DNA of 64,000 bases from Saccharomycodes ludwigii (taxonomy: Eukaryota; Ascomycota; Saccharomycetes; Saccharomycodales; Saccharomycodaceae): NCBI RefSeq assembly GCF_020623625.1, contig NC_060202.1, positions 1,491,501 through 1,555,500 of the forward strand, read 5' to 3'. Below the pieces are notes generated by a model. The model worked only from the letters and a program-made list of their open reading frames with translations. It was not told the origin of the DNA and made no database searches. A program made the translations under genes and the position numbers. How positions within the stretch are numbered: position 1 is the stretch's first letter; each line of letters opens with the position of its first letter. This document shows positions 9,857 to 18,160 of this stretch, piece after piece.

Positions 9857-11050
9857 TTATTTATTTAAACAATCTTTACAATACCATTTCCCACGAGGTA
9901 ACGTTTTCAATCCAATACAAGGCAAATGAAACCATTCTATTTGACAATCTTTACCGTCACATCCAACCATCTCACCATAAGCTACATTATTACAATAACA
10001 ATATAAAAGATCTTTTTCATTGTTATTTCCAGTGTTAGTATTGCTACCTCCACTCTTAGTGTATTTCCTTTTCTTTGGTTTACCACCATTACCAATATTA
10101 GAACTACTACCATTGTGATTTCTTTTTTTATTTTCATTGTTATTACTATTATCACTATCGTTGTTTTTATTACTACTGGTTGTCATATTAGTAGCAGCGT
10201 CAGTACCACCAGTATTATCGTCTATTTTTGATGACTTCTTTGTGGCGCTGGTCTTGTTGTCATCTTTAATCTCCTTGGAACTTTTTTTATTACCACTGCT
10301 GTTGTTTTTATCATCACTATTAACCTTTTCATTATTATTATTATTATTACTACTACTACTACTACTACTATTACCCTTGATACCATTATTACTAGCAATA
10401 GTGTTAGTGTTGTTACTATTACTATCTGAATTACTGTTATTTGAATTCTGGTGTACAGCGCTTCTTGTATTACCCCTTCTTTGATGTTTTTTCTCTGGTT
10501 TACCAGCTTTTTCCATTAATTCATAATGTAAATGCATTGCGGGATGATTATTATCACCTAATCTTAATTTAATAGGTATTTCCTCATTCTTTATACTAAT
10601 TTCATAACTTAACTCCAACCGTTTAATTAGCTTATTTATGTTTTCAACTGCTATACTACTTACATGTAATTTTTCTTCTAAGGAAGGCATAAGATCATGA
10701 AAGTATTGGTTTATCAACAAAAGATTATTACTAATACTACTGCTACTGTTAATATTATTATTGTTATCACCAACCTCATTTAATAAGTCTTTTATATTGT
10801 GTCTCAGATTAGGTATGAAATTAAAACATTTTGCATCTATTTCCTTTAACAGAGTTAAATATCTAGCATACTCTAGTGGTAATTCTTCTAAAATATCATT
10901 TATATCATTTAAACCAGGATACAAATTTGCAGGATGTTTTATACTAATATTAGTGGTAGAATGAGAATGTTGTGGATCACTGGTAATAGTGTTACCATTA
11001 TGGGTAGAAATATGTGATGGAGATGATGCTGGTGTGTTGCTGCTTGTCAT
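9857..11050 (-). CDS. PHO23: ING-family PHD-finger protein Pho23
   Basis: The 397-residue protein matches Pho23 (YNL097C), a subunit of the Rpd3L histone deacetylase complex that reads H3K4me3. The N-terminal ING helix region ([16 protein letters not shown] ... LLKEIDAKC) and the conserved [20 protein letters not shown] block are present. The middle is a low-complexity Asn/Ser/Lys linker longer than in S. cerevisiae (330 residues in total). The C terminus is a full PHD finger with ordered Cys-His-Cys ligands ([29 protein letters not shown]). The frame extends seven codons upstream to a TTG; the first ATG (11050) is used because the homologue starts close to the ING block. Confidence 0.93.
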   Translation of the reverse strand: MTSSNTPASSPSHISTHNGNTITSDPQHSHSTTNISIKHPANLYPGLNDINDILEELPLEYARYLTLLKEIDAKCFNFIPNLRHNIKDLLNEVGDNNNNINSSSSISNNLLLINQYFHDLMPSLEEKLHVSSIAVENINKLIKRLELSYEISIKNEEIPIKLRLGDNNHPAMHLHYELMEKAGKPEKKHQRRGNTRSAVHQNSNNSNSDSNSNNTNTIASNNGIKGNSSSSSSSNNNNNNEKVNSDDKNNSSGNKKSSKEIKDDNKTSATKKSSKIDDNTGGTDAATNMTTSSNKNNDSDNSNNNENKKRNHNGSSSNIGNGGKPKKRKYTKSGGSNTNTGNNNEKDLLYCYCNNVAYGEMVGCDGKDCQIEWFHLPCIGLKTLPRGKWYCKDCLNK

Positions 11051-11071
11051 TATTATTGCAATACGTTTCAA

Positions 11072-11944
11072 TTATTTGCTTATTAGTAAGTGTTATGATT
11101 TATTTTTAAAAGAAAAAAAGAAAAAAAAAAAAATTAATAATAATAATAATTAATATAAAGAAGTAGATAGATAAAAACAACGGGTTATTTCAACATGAGT
11201 GTTTGTCCTTAGTAGTTCGGACTAAATAGAATAATAAAATGGACAATACAAATGATAAAATAGAAAGAAAGAAAGAAAGAAAGAAAATAAATAATAAAAG
11301 TAATAATTTGTATTAAACAATGTAGAAAGGTACGGATGCAATAACAATGTGTGTTTGTGTTATTTTTTCATTTTATTTCATTTTATTTCTCCAAAAAAAA
11401 AAAAAAGAATTGTTTTTTGAATGACAGCACGAAGGAAAGGCTGAAGCAAATATTCCCTGTGAAAAGGTCTGGGTTTGTGTACGATATTCCTTCATATCCA
11501 ATCTTATTTATTTTTTTACTATTTTGAGTGCCATTCATAATAATCAAAATCACTGTTATTATTATCTAGTAATTTACTTTGATCCTATTTTATTTACCTA
11601 TTTATTATTAATATTATTTTTGAATGATTAATATTTTATAAACCATTAAATAGCTAATCGTTAGCTCCATGTAAAGGTGTCACCAATATATATATATCTA
11701 CATCTCCAAAAAATTAAATAAATAAATAAAATAAAAAGAAAACTTTACAATCAAAAGCTGTTTTCAATACTATATAAAATGACATGTAAACATAAAAAAA
11801 CTCAATTAAAAACATATCTTAATCATCTTTCCTCTCTTCTTTTCCTTTTAAATCAATAACAAGTATACTATCAAAAACCAAAACGTTTCAACTTATCCTC
11901 CAAAATTTGTTTTTTTGTTTAAAAAAAAAAAAAAAAAAAAAAAA
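11072..11944. promoter_or_regulatory. Divergent promoter region PHO23/CRC1
   Basis: This is an 873-base region. It has an (AAT)n stretch near 11134-11150, a (GAAA)n run at about 11263-11285, a less repetitive block around 11420-11520, and a run of 24 A directly before the CRC1 ATG. A TTG at 11915 opens the CRC1 frame through that A run (poly-Lys) and is not taken as a start. Confidence 0.45.
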
Positions 11945-12931
11945 ATGAGCTTAGAAATCGAAGATCAAGAACAACTCATTGAAAGAACTATTACCAACCC
12001 TTCCAACAATAACTCAAAATTACGTGAAAATATTCAATCATTTGTTGCCGGAGGTGTAGGTGGTGTTTTTTCAGTATTGGTCGGTCACCCATTTGATTTA
12101 ATTAAAGTCAGATGTCAATCCAACCAAGCAAGTGGCTTATTAGATGCAATAAGGCAGATACAAAACACTGCTTCTACTGCTATCAATAACAGTGCTAGTG
12201 GTCCAAAACGTTTGATTAACATTGCTGGTTTTTATAAAGGGGTTGGCCCCCCATTAGTCGGTGTTACTCCCATTTTTGCTGTTTCGTTTTGGGGATATAA
12301 CTTGGGGAAGGATGTAGTTGAATATTTTGATAATACTAAGAGTTATACTACCAATTACACCTTATCAACCACACAAATGGCTATCGCGGGGTTTTTATCC
12401 GCTATTCCAACGACTGCAATTACCACTCCAATTGAAAGAGTTAAAGTAGTTATGCAAACTACTCATAATAACCTATCGATGTTTGAAACAGCTAGGGAAA
12501 TGAATATTAGGTCTCTATTTAAAGGCTGTATTGCTACATTTGCAAGAGATGGACCTGGCAGTGCTTTATATTTTGCATCTTACGAATATACTAAAAATAG
12601 ATTATCCAAAAATGATGATAAAGATGCAATGAATATATCAAATATTATGATTGCTGGTGGAGTTGCAGGTATTGCCATGTGGCTAGGTGTTTTCCCTATA
12701 GACACAATTAAAACAAAATTGCAAGCAAGCGCCACTACTAAAAACACTCCTGGAACTCAAACCAACAGTAACATCATCAGTGTAGCTAAGCAAATTTATA
12801 CAAAGAATGGTGGCATTCGCGGATTCTATCCTGGATTGGGACCTGCTTTGCTTAGAGCTGTTCCTGCTAACGCAGCCACTTTTCTAGGTGTAGAGTTGGC
12901 ACATTATTTATTTAAAGAGTTTGATTTATAA
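11945..12931 (+). CDS. CRC1: Mitochondrial carnitine/acylcarnitine carrier Crc1
   Basis: The 328-residue protein is an SLC25 carrier that moves acetyl- and acylcarnitine across the mitochondrial inner membrane. Three tandem repeats carry the carrier signatures PFDLIKVRCQ, PIERVKVVMQ and PIDTIKTKLQ. The specific blocks GVTPIFAVSFWGYNLG, FARDGPGSALYFASYEY and GFYPGLGPALLRAVPANAATFLGVE match S. cerevisiae Crc1 (YOR100C, 327 residues). The start at 11945 gives the family length; it is preceded by a pure A leader. A tRNA-Pro gene lies just downstream on the other strand. In S. cerevisiae the next gene is KTR1, which is absent here. Confidence 0.94.
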   Translation: MSLEIEDQEQLIERTITNPSNNNSKLRENIQSFVAGGVGGVFSVLVGHPFDLIKVRCQSNQASGLLDAIRQIQNTASTAINNSASGPKRLINIAGFYKGVGPPLVGVTPIFAVSFWGYNLGKDVVEYFDNTKSYTTNYTLSTTQMAIAGFLSAIPTTAITTPIERVKVVMQTTHNNLSMFETAREMNIRSLFKGCIATFARDGPGSALYFASYEYTKNRLSKNDDKDAMNISNIMIAGGVAGIAMWLGVFPIDTIKTKLQASATTKNTPGTQTNSNIISVAKQIYTKNGGIRGFYPGLGPALLRAVPANAATFLGVELAHYLFKEFDL

Positions 12932-12986
12932 ATCGATATATATATATCCTTTTTTTTTCTTGACAAAAATAAAAGATAAATAAATT

Positions 12987-13000
12987 AAAAAAAAAAAAAA
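12987..13000 (-). terminator. Pol III terminator of tRNA-Pro
   Basis: A14 on the + strand reads as T14 on the tRNA strand, starting ten bases after the tRNA-Pro 3' end. It also lies in the CRC1 3' flank. Confidence 0.75.
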
Positions 13001-13010
13001 GGAAAACAAA

Positions 13011-13082
13011 GGGGCGAGCTGGGAATTGAACCCAGGGCCTCTCGCACCCAAAGCGAGAATCATACCACTAGACCACACGCCC
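13011..13082 (-). tRNA. tP(UGG): tRNA-Pro (anticodon UGG), intronless
   Basis: This 72-base gene on the minus strand folds as a full cloverleaf. The acceptor arm is GGGCGTG with CTCGCCC (one T-T mismatch, also in the S. cerevisiae gene), the D arm is GGTCTAGTGGTA, and the anticodon stem CTCGC/GCGAG has loop TTTGGGT. The T arm is CTGGG/CCCAG with loop TTCAATT. The anticodon TGG maps to + positions 13048-13050. A- and B-box sequences are intact. An A14 run on the + strand (12987-13000) is the Pol III T-run terminator, ten bases past the 3' end. S. cerevisiae genes of this family carry an intron after position 37; this one has none. Confidence 0.96.
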
Positions 13083-13918
13083 TTGTATGTTATTGATGAA
13101 TCGTAAAGATAACTCAGGACTAGTTGTAATAATCACGGGCTCGGATATTTGGTAACTAATTTCTTGTTTTATTTACGTTTCATATATAATAAAGATTATT
13201 TAAAATTATATCTTTAATAAATTGATAGTTAACTTTACAATAAATTATCTCTTTATATCTGATGTTTATATTAACCTTTTTGCAAAGTTTCCTTGTTATT
13301 CTTTGGAACAGTTTATTTCTTACGGTAATTTCCTATCTTGGACATTCTTACAAGCGTTAAATGTAATGTTCGTTTGCATTTACATTTCGTATTCAGACAG
13401 CGAGAGTCAATAAATAATTGATGCCAATTATTCAATATGAGTAATAATTAATAAACAACTTCCTTTTTTACATCATCAGATAAATATTCATAATATGCAA
13501 ACATTTCTAATTCATATCAATCACTACGCGTTTTCTTATTTAGCCATATATTCTATTTTATCTCAGAAGTCTCGCACACAGATTCCTTCCATTTGCTGTG
13601 CTTTGAAAATTATCGTTATTCGTGTAGCGTGTGAGGGTAACTTTGCCAATTATAAAAAAGAAAAAAGAAAAAAGAAAAAAGAAAAAAGAAAAAAGAAAAA
13701 AGAAAAAAGAAAAAAGAAAAAAAAAAAAAAAAAAAAAAAAAGTTAAAATTTAAGCTTATTAAACACATTTTTTCTTTTTTTTTCCTTATTTTTTTTTTTT
13801 TAATACCTTTCTTGGTATAATTGTACTCAAAGAATCCTTACGAAAAGTATATAGTACAAATTGGATCCGAAAAGAAATAAAAACAAAAAAGAGATTGTAA
13901 TAGAATAATATTCGAAGG
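13083..13918. other. Spacer at the missing KTR1 position; NUP1 upstream region
   Basis: This 836-base region separates tRNA-Pro and NUP1. In S. cerevisiae KTR1 (mannosyltransferase) lies here on the minus strand; no frame or motif of it is visible. Bases 13083-13650 lack homopolymers of seven or more, unlike other spacers, and contain an 8-bp perfect inverted repeat at 13413-13432. The frames at 13222-13413 and 13495-13746 have no recognisable motif. The rest is the AAAAAAG repeat and T-rich NUP1 promoter sequence. Confidence 0.4.
13654..13741. repeat. Heptanucleotide (AAAAAAG)9 array with A25 tail
   Basis: G residues recur exactly every seven bases from 13660 to 13716, giving nine units of AAAAAAG, followed by a run of 25 A. 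It is a simple repeat of pure purine on the + strand, about 180 bases upstream of NUP1. Confidence 0.9.
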
Positions 13919-16747
13919 ATGCAAAAACAACATCAATCCTCCATTATCTCAAATATTAAAAGAACACATCAAAATAATAATAAAAGTGATCATTCTTTTC
14001 CTATTACTTCTAACACTTCTAGCAATGAAACTAGCAAAAACTTGTCCAATACTATACCGTTGTTTAAAGAAAGACCAAATTTATTGTTATTAGAGCCTAA
14101 ATTAAGATTAACTTTGATTAAATACAAACAATTAATACGTCTGGGACAACTGGAGAAATTAGCTAAATTATTAAATGATCAAAACATTTACGAACAAACC
14201 GATGCACTTAATAATAATACTCCTTTGCAAGGTAATAAGTTACTTTTAAATAAACCCACTTATAGCCATACCAGTACTGCGTTGGAAAATAACAACAACA
14301 ATAATGATAAAACCAAGAAACGTTCCTGGTATAATGCTAATGATTTTGAATATGAACTATCAGAATATGACATATCGCAAAACAAAAGTGATAGTGGCGA
14401 AAAATGCCTTCATGAAAATATAGGTAATCATAAAGAAAATCAAAACTCTATAAGTACTAATAGTTTTACGGGGAACAACAAAGGTACTGATACTAAAACT
14501 TCGCTAACTAATAAATCTTCTTTTTCAACAACGACCGAAGGTGCTGCTAGTTCATCTAATGCTATTGTAAATACTTCATCTGGCAATAACAACAAGAGAC
14601 TAAAAAATTTATCTGATATTAACTCGCAAACAAGTTCGAACAAAATTGATACGAAAAATGGTGAAGCTAATACCATTAATAATTTATTGACTGATACACA
14701 AATGAAATTATTATCAGGGACCTTGCAAACGAACATCAATAATAAGAAACGTGTTTCAATTAATAATAGTGATGATTTTGAAAAGGTTAAAATTTCAAAA
14801 CTATTTAATACCAGCAATGTGAGTGAAAATGGTAGCAGTAACATTAAAAATACATTAGGCCCTATAGTACCTTCTACTGCATTTGATTTTGTTAAGAAAC
14901 CAACACCTTTTAGTAATAACAATGGAAAGACTACCACCACTACTAATACTAATAATAGTAATACTACTACGACTAACAATAATAATATTCAGGTTAATGA
15001 TGATAGTTGTATGTTGCTCCACGAAACACCTTCAAAAATTGCACAGAACTCTTCCAACAATACAGTAAAAAGGGATGAAGCTAAAAAGGAGTCCAATGAT
15101 CTCTTTTTAGATTTGACAAAAAATTCTGGTACTACTGGGTTGGATAAACCAGCGTTTAGCGTTTCCAGTTCTGCCACATCTTTTGTTACCAAGGACAAGA
15201 GTTTTACTAATCATGAATCTGAAGTATCAAGCGATGAAAATGATCGGAAAAGAAAAAAGCCTACATTTAAATTTAATGATAAAAATAGCACAGTGAAAGC
15301 CAAGACTGAAAAATCTCTTTTTACGTTCGGAAGAAATGACGTTGACAATAACACAAAAGACACCAACAATAATCATAATTCCAGCCTTATCTTTGGTTCT
15401 TCTGCAAACAATACCAAAGATACAACTGGCGACAAAAAAGATCCATCTGGTTTTACATTTAATAATGTGCCGCTTGCTGCCGCTACTGCTGCTGGTACCA
15501 CCACTGCCTCTACTAATAAGCCAACTTTTAATTTCAGCGCACCAAGTACCACTGGTATCAAGAATGGTAAAGCTGATATTGATCCAGGTGAATCAAAAAC
15601 AGCATCTGCCAAAGGATTTTTATTTAAACCAACTTTGATTTCAAAACCTGCTGAAGAGGAAAAAAACAAAACACTTACAACTTCACCCTTTCCAACCCAA
15701 TCTGGCAAAACCCCCGATACTTCTGAGCCTAATAAGCCAATCGTTTTTGGCGCTAGTACCGGCACAAACAATAATACAGAAAATTCAGATAAACCAAACT
15801 TATTTGGGACTGTCGGCGCTTCTACAAAGCCAAGTTTTAATTTCACTCTTAATAAGAAGGATAATACTAATGGTCCTTCCACCAATGTGGATAGTAGTAG
15901 TAACGGTATAAGCAATGGTAAACCGGTATTTTCATTTGGTGCTGGTAAAAAAGATACTAAGCCATTTGCAGGATTTGACATTAATAATAACAATAACACA
16001 GCTGCTCTCAAGCCCACCAATAGCACTTTGGCTCCTTCAACTTTGAATGCCACTACGGAATTGAGATTTGATTTAAGTAATTTTAATACCGGGACAAAAA
16101 ATGTTAACCCGAGTCTGTTTGCACCCAAACCGCAAAATAATATATTTAGTAATAATAATGTCACGACCGGAACAGGTGGGGTTTTTGGAACTAATAATGG
16201 TAATGTTAATAATGGTAGTGTGTTTAGTACCCCCTCTCCAGTATTACCCGGTGCCCCGACAAAACTTTCAAATATCAACAACAACAATAATAATAATAAT
16301 AGTGATGCATTTAGACCATCTTCTAAAATTAATATGAATTTTGCCACGTCTGCTCCACCCAGCAAAGTATTTGGTGCCTCTGTCCCTCCAAGTTCAGTTT
16401 TTGGAGCAAACGGTAATTCTGTTGCATCTACTAATGTCAACGGCATTGGCGCTACTGCAGCAACTACTAATAATCCCATTGGGAACGGTCTTATTAATAA
16501 TAACAATGGATTGATGTTTAATAATAATAATCCGAATTTGTTTAACAATGTGAACCTAAATAATAATACTAATAATAACATCTCATCCCTGTCACCGTCA
16601 CCTTTAGCTGGTTTTGTACCATCGCAATCTGCATCTCCAGCGTTTGGTCAACAACAGCAAGGTATGAACACAGTTATGACACCAATTGGTCAAATGAATA
16701 TTCCAACAGGTAGAAAATTGGCAAGAATGAGAGCAAGAAGGGCATAA
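13919..16747 (+). CDS. NUP1: FG-repeat nucleoporin Nup1
   Basis: The 942-residue protein fits the nuclear-basket nucleoporin Nup1 (YOR098C, 1076 residues). It binds importin-beta (Kap95) and helps anchor the basket. The N-terminal conserved helix RPNLLLLEPKLRLTLIKYK is at about 52-70 and the NDFEYELSEYD block at about 141-151, both shared with S. cerevisiae Nup1. The centre and C-terminal half hold scattered FxFG and FG motifs (FTFG, FSFG, FGAS, LFGT) in Asn/Thr/Ser-rich spacer. The C terminus GRKLARMRARRA matches the Nup1 ending. A 402-codon antisense frame inside is a composition artefact. Confidence 0.9.
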   Translation: MQKQHQSSIISNIKRTHQNNNKSDHSFPITSNTSSNETSKNLSNTIPLFKERPNLLLLEPKLRLTLIKYKQLIRLGQLEKLAKLLNDQNIYEQTDALNNNTPLQGNKLLLNKPTYSHTSTALENNNNNNDKTKKRSWYNANDFEYELSEYDISQNKSDSGEKCLHENIGNHKENQNSISTNSFTGNNKGTDTKTSLTNKSSFSTTTEGAASSSNAIVNTSSGNNNKRLKNLSDINSQTSSNKIDTKNGEANTINNLLTDTQMKLLSGTLQTNINNKKRVSINNSDDFEKVKISKLFNTSNVSENGSSNIKNTLGPIVPSTAFDFVKKPTPFSNNNGKTTTTTNTNNSNTTTTNNNNIQVNDDSCMLLHETPSKIAQNSSNNTVKRDEAKKESNDLFLDLTKNSGTTGLDKPAFSVSSSATSFVTKDKSFTNHESEVSSDENDRKRKKPTFKFNDKNSTVKAKTEKSLFTFGRNDVDNNTKDTNNNHNSSLIFGSSANNTKDTTGDKKDPSGFTFNNVPLAAATAAGTTTASTNKPTFNFSAPSTTGIKNGKADIDPGESKTASAKGFLFKPTLISKPAEEEKNKTLTTSPFPTQSGKTPDTSEPNKPIVFGASTGTNNNTENSDKPNLFGTVGASTKPSFNFTLNKKDNTNGPSTNVDSSSNGISNGKPVFSFGAGKKDTKPFAGFDINNNNNTAALKPTNSTLAPSTLNATTELRFDLSNFNTGTKNVNPSLFAPKPQNNIFSNNNVTTGTGGVFGTNNGNVNNGSVFSTPSPVLPGAPTKLSNINNNNNNNNSDAFRPSSKINMNFATSAPPSKVFGASVPPSSVFGANGNSVASTNVNGIGATAATTNNPIGNGLINNNNGLMFNNNNPNLFNNVNLNNNTNNNISSLSPSPLAGFVPSQSASPAFGQQQQGMNTVMTPIGQMNIPTGRKLARMRARRA

Positions 16748-17075
16748 TTATGATGTCAGAAAATGAAAAGAAAGCAATAATAGCTTATTAGAGATACTGC
16801 TTGTTTCTAAGTTGTATACTTTTACATATATTTCTTTATCTTATACTATGTTATATATAAATTGTTTTTCGGATATGTGCTCTCTCGGTGTAAAAACAAA
16901 ACGTTTTTTTTTTCCTTTTTTTTCCTTTTTTTTCCTTTTTTTTCCTTTTTTTTCCTTTTTTTTTTTTTTTAATTTCAAATTTTGTAAATTATGTTAGCTT
17001 TATATTATTAAATTTAATAACAAATTATAATAGCACATTTTGCATTATAAGGAAAGTTAAACAAAGATAGAACCC
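16748..17075 (+). promoter_or_regulatory. NUP1 3' flank and upstream region of the YOR097C-position gene
   Basis: This 328-base spacer is dominated by the T8CC array at 16904-16970. It otherwise holds AT-rich sequence with no gene. Confidence 0.4.
16904..16970. repeat. Decanucleotide (TTTTTTTTCC)5 array
   Basis: CC pairs recur every ten bases at 16914, 16924, 16934, 16944 and 16954, separated by T8, then a T15 tail. It is a pure pyrimidine simple repeat in the spacer after NUP1. Confidence 0.9.
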
Positions 17076-17768
17076 ATGATAAAATCTAGCTTCTTCCATT
17101 TGCCATCTTTTATATTGGGTTGCTTAATCACATGGTTTACATTACAAGCCGTTCCAATAATAACTTTCTTTGCTGGTGAATCAATATTACTGCTAATTCA
17201 ATTGATTAAATTTGGCATTTTTTGTTTTGGCGCTTGGTTATGCTGGATTATACTACTCACCGATAACCCAGAATTCTCATTAAAATTCAAAAGTTTGTCC
17301 TCACCGTCATCATCATCTGCTGATTCTTTCGGAATAGTAAAATCTTCAACAACTAAAAGTTCAACAGAATCAATAAATGATGTTGTTAGTAATGGTATCA
17401 CTAACAATAGTAACATAAATGCGTTTTCTCGTAATTTAAACGTTTCCCAAATAGATAATAAGCAAGGGTCTCAGTACTCTATACGACATATAAATAGAAA
17501 AATAAAAAATCATGATAATAATAATCACTTTTTTCAATCCCAAGAAAAAAGAAAAATACATGATGAACCAATAGAGATGCCGTACATTTTTGAAGATAGT
17601 ATTGATGATTTAGCCAAAGATAGTGTCAAACAAAGTTATAGTAAACAACCAGAATACTACTACGAAGATTTGTTAGATTATAACCAAGCGCTTAAAAACA
17701 CAATTGGTATACCTGAAAACAAAAATAGTGGTAATGATTACAAGTATTTTGTAGAAAATGCTTCATAA
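17076..17768 (+). CDS. Small membrane protein at the YOR097C position
   Basis: The 230-residue frame starts with two closely spaced hydrophobic segments (about residues 6-30 and 34-62, containing WFTLQAVPIITFF and FGAWLCWIILL). A polar Ser/Asn-rich, then Asp/Tyr-rich tail follows. I do not recognise a domain. Its place and strand between NUP1 and RPS7 match S. cerevisiae YOR097C, an uncharacterised protein of about 175 residues, so orthology is inferred from position. The frame is long for this AT-rich background and has a clear start, so it is probably a real gene. Function is unknown. Confidence 0.7.
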   Translation: MIKSSFFHLPSFILGCLITWFTLQAVPIITFFAGESILLLIQLIKFGIFCFGAWLCWIILLTDNPEFSLKFKSLSSPSSSSADSFGIVKSSTTKSSTESINDVVSNGITNNSNINAFSRNLNVSQIDNKQGSQYSIRHINRKIKNHDNNNHFFQSQEKRKIHDEPIEMPYIFEDSIDDLAKDSVKQSYSKQPEYYYEDLLDYNQALKNTIGIPENKNSGNDYKYFVENAS

Positions 17769-18160
17769 TAAACAGCTTTTCTTAAATTTTGTTTTTGTTC
17801 TCCTCCTCCTTTTTAATTAAAAATTTACCTATATATAAATGCTTACAGTACAAATAGACAGCATGACCGTCTAGCTGCCAATGCTCAGGTGTGGAATCAT
17901 TGCCAACTCCAAGATTTAAAGACATAAGAAACCATAAACATTGCAAAATACGAAAACAAGTATGTAATATGTCAAAAAATTATATTTATATAGAAATTAT
18001 CTAATAAAAAAAAGAATTACAAAAAAAATTTAAAAAAAATTTTTTAAAAAAAAAAAGGAAAAATCTCATCAACATAAAACTTAACAAACTATTTCCTCTA
18101 TTTTCTCTTTTCAGCAATTTTTTTCTGTACCGCTAAGCAAAATATCTTTTCTTATTAAAT
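17769..18160. other. Convergent spacer with a structured GC-richer block
   Basis: This 392-base region sits between two stop codons. Bases 17829-17838 hold a TATA-like stretch on the + strand. Bases 17841-17945 are less AT-rich and contain two adjacent inverted repeats (17855-17873 and 17876-17905). The remainder, 17960-18060, is A/T runs. See the finding on a possible structured RNA. Confidence 0.4.

Noticed and set aside
11915-11944. Upstream start of CRC1 with a poly-Lys leader
   Set aside because: It begins at TTG and translates the A run; ATG 11945 gives the family length.
13222-13413. 63-codon frame at the KTR1 slot
   Set aside because: No mannosyltransferase motif and on the strand opposite to where KTR1 would lie.
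13083-13600. Possible old LTR next to tRNA-Pro
   Set aside because: No pair of TG...CA ends with a target duplication and no recognisable LTR sequence; kept only as an unusual stretch.
14440-14979. 179-codon minus-strand frame opposite NUP1
   Set aside because: Low-complexity Leu/Val shadow of Asn/Thr/Ser codons in NUP1.
15373-16581. 402-codon minus-strand frame opposite NUP1
   Set aside because: It is the shadow of FG/Asn/Thr-rich codons; it has no motif, and the + strand frame is clearly Nup1.
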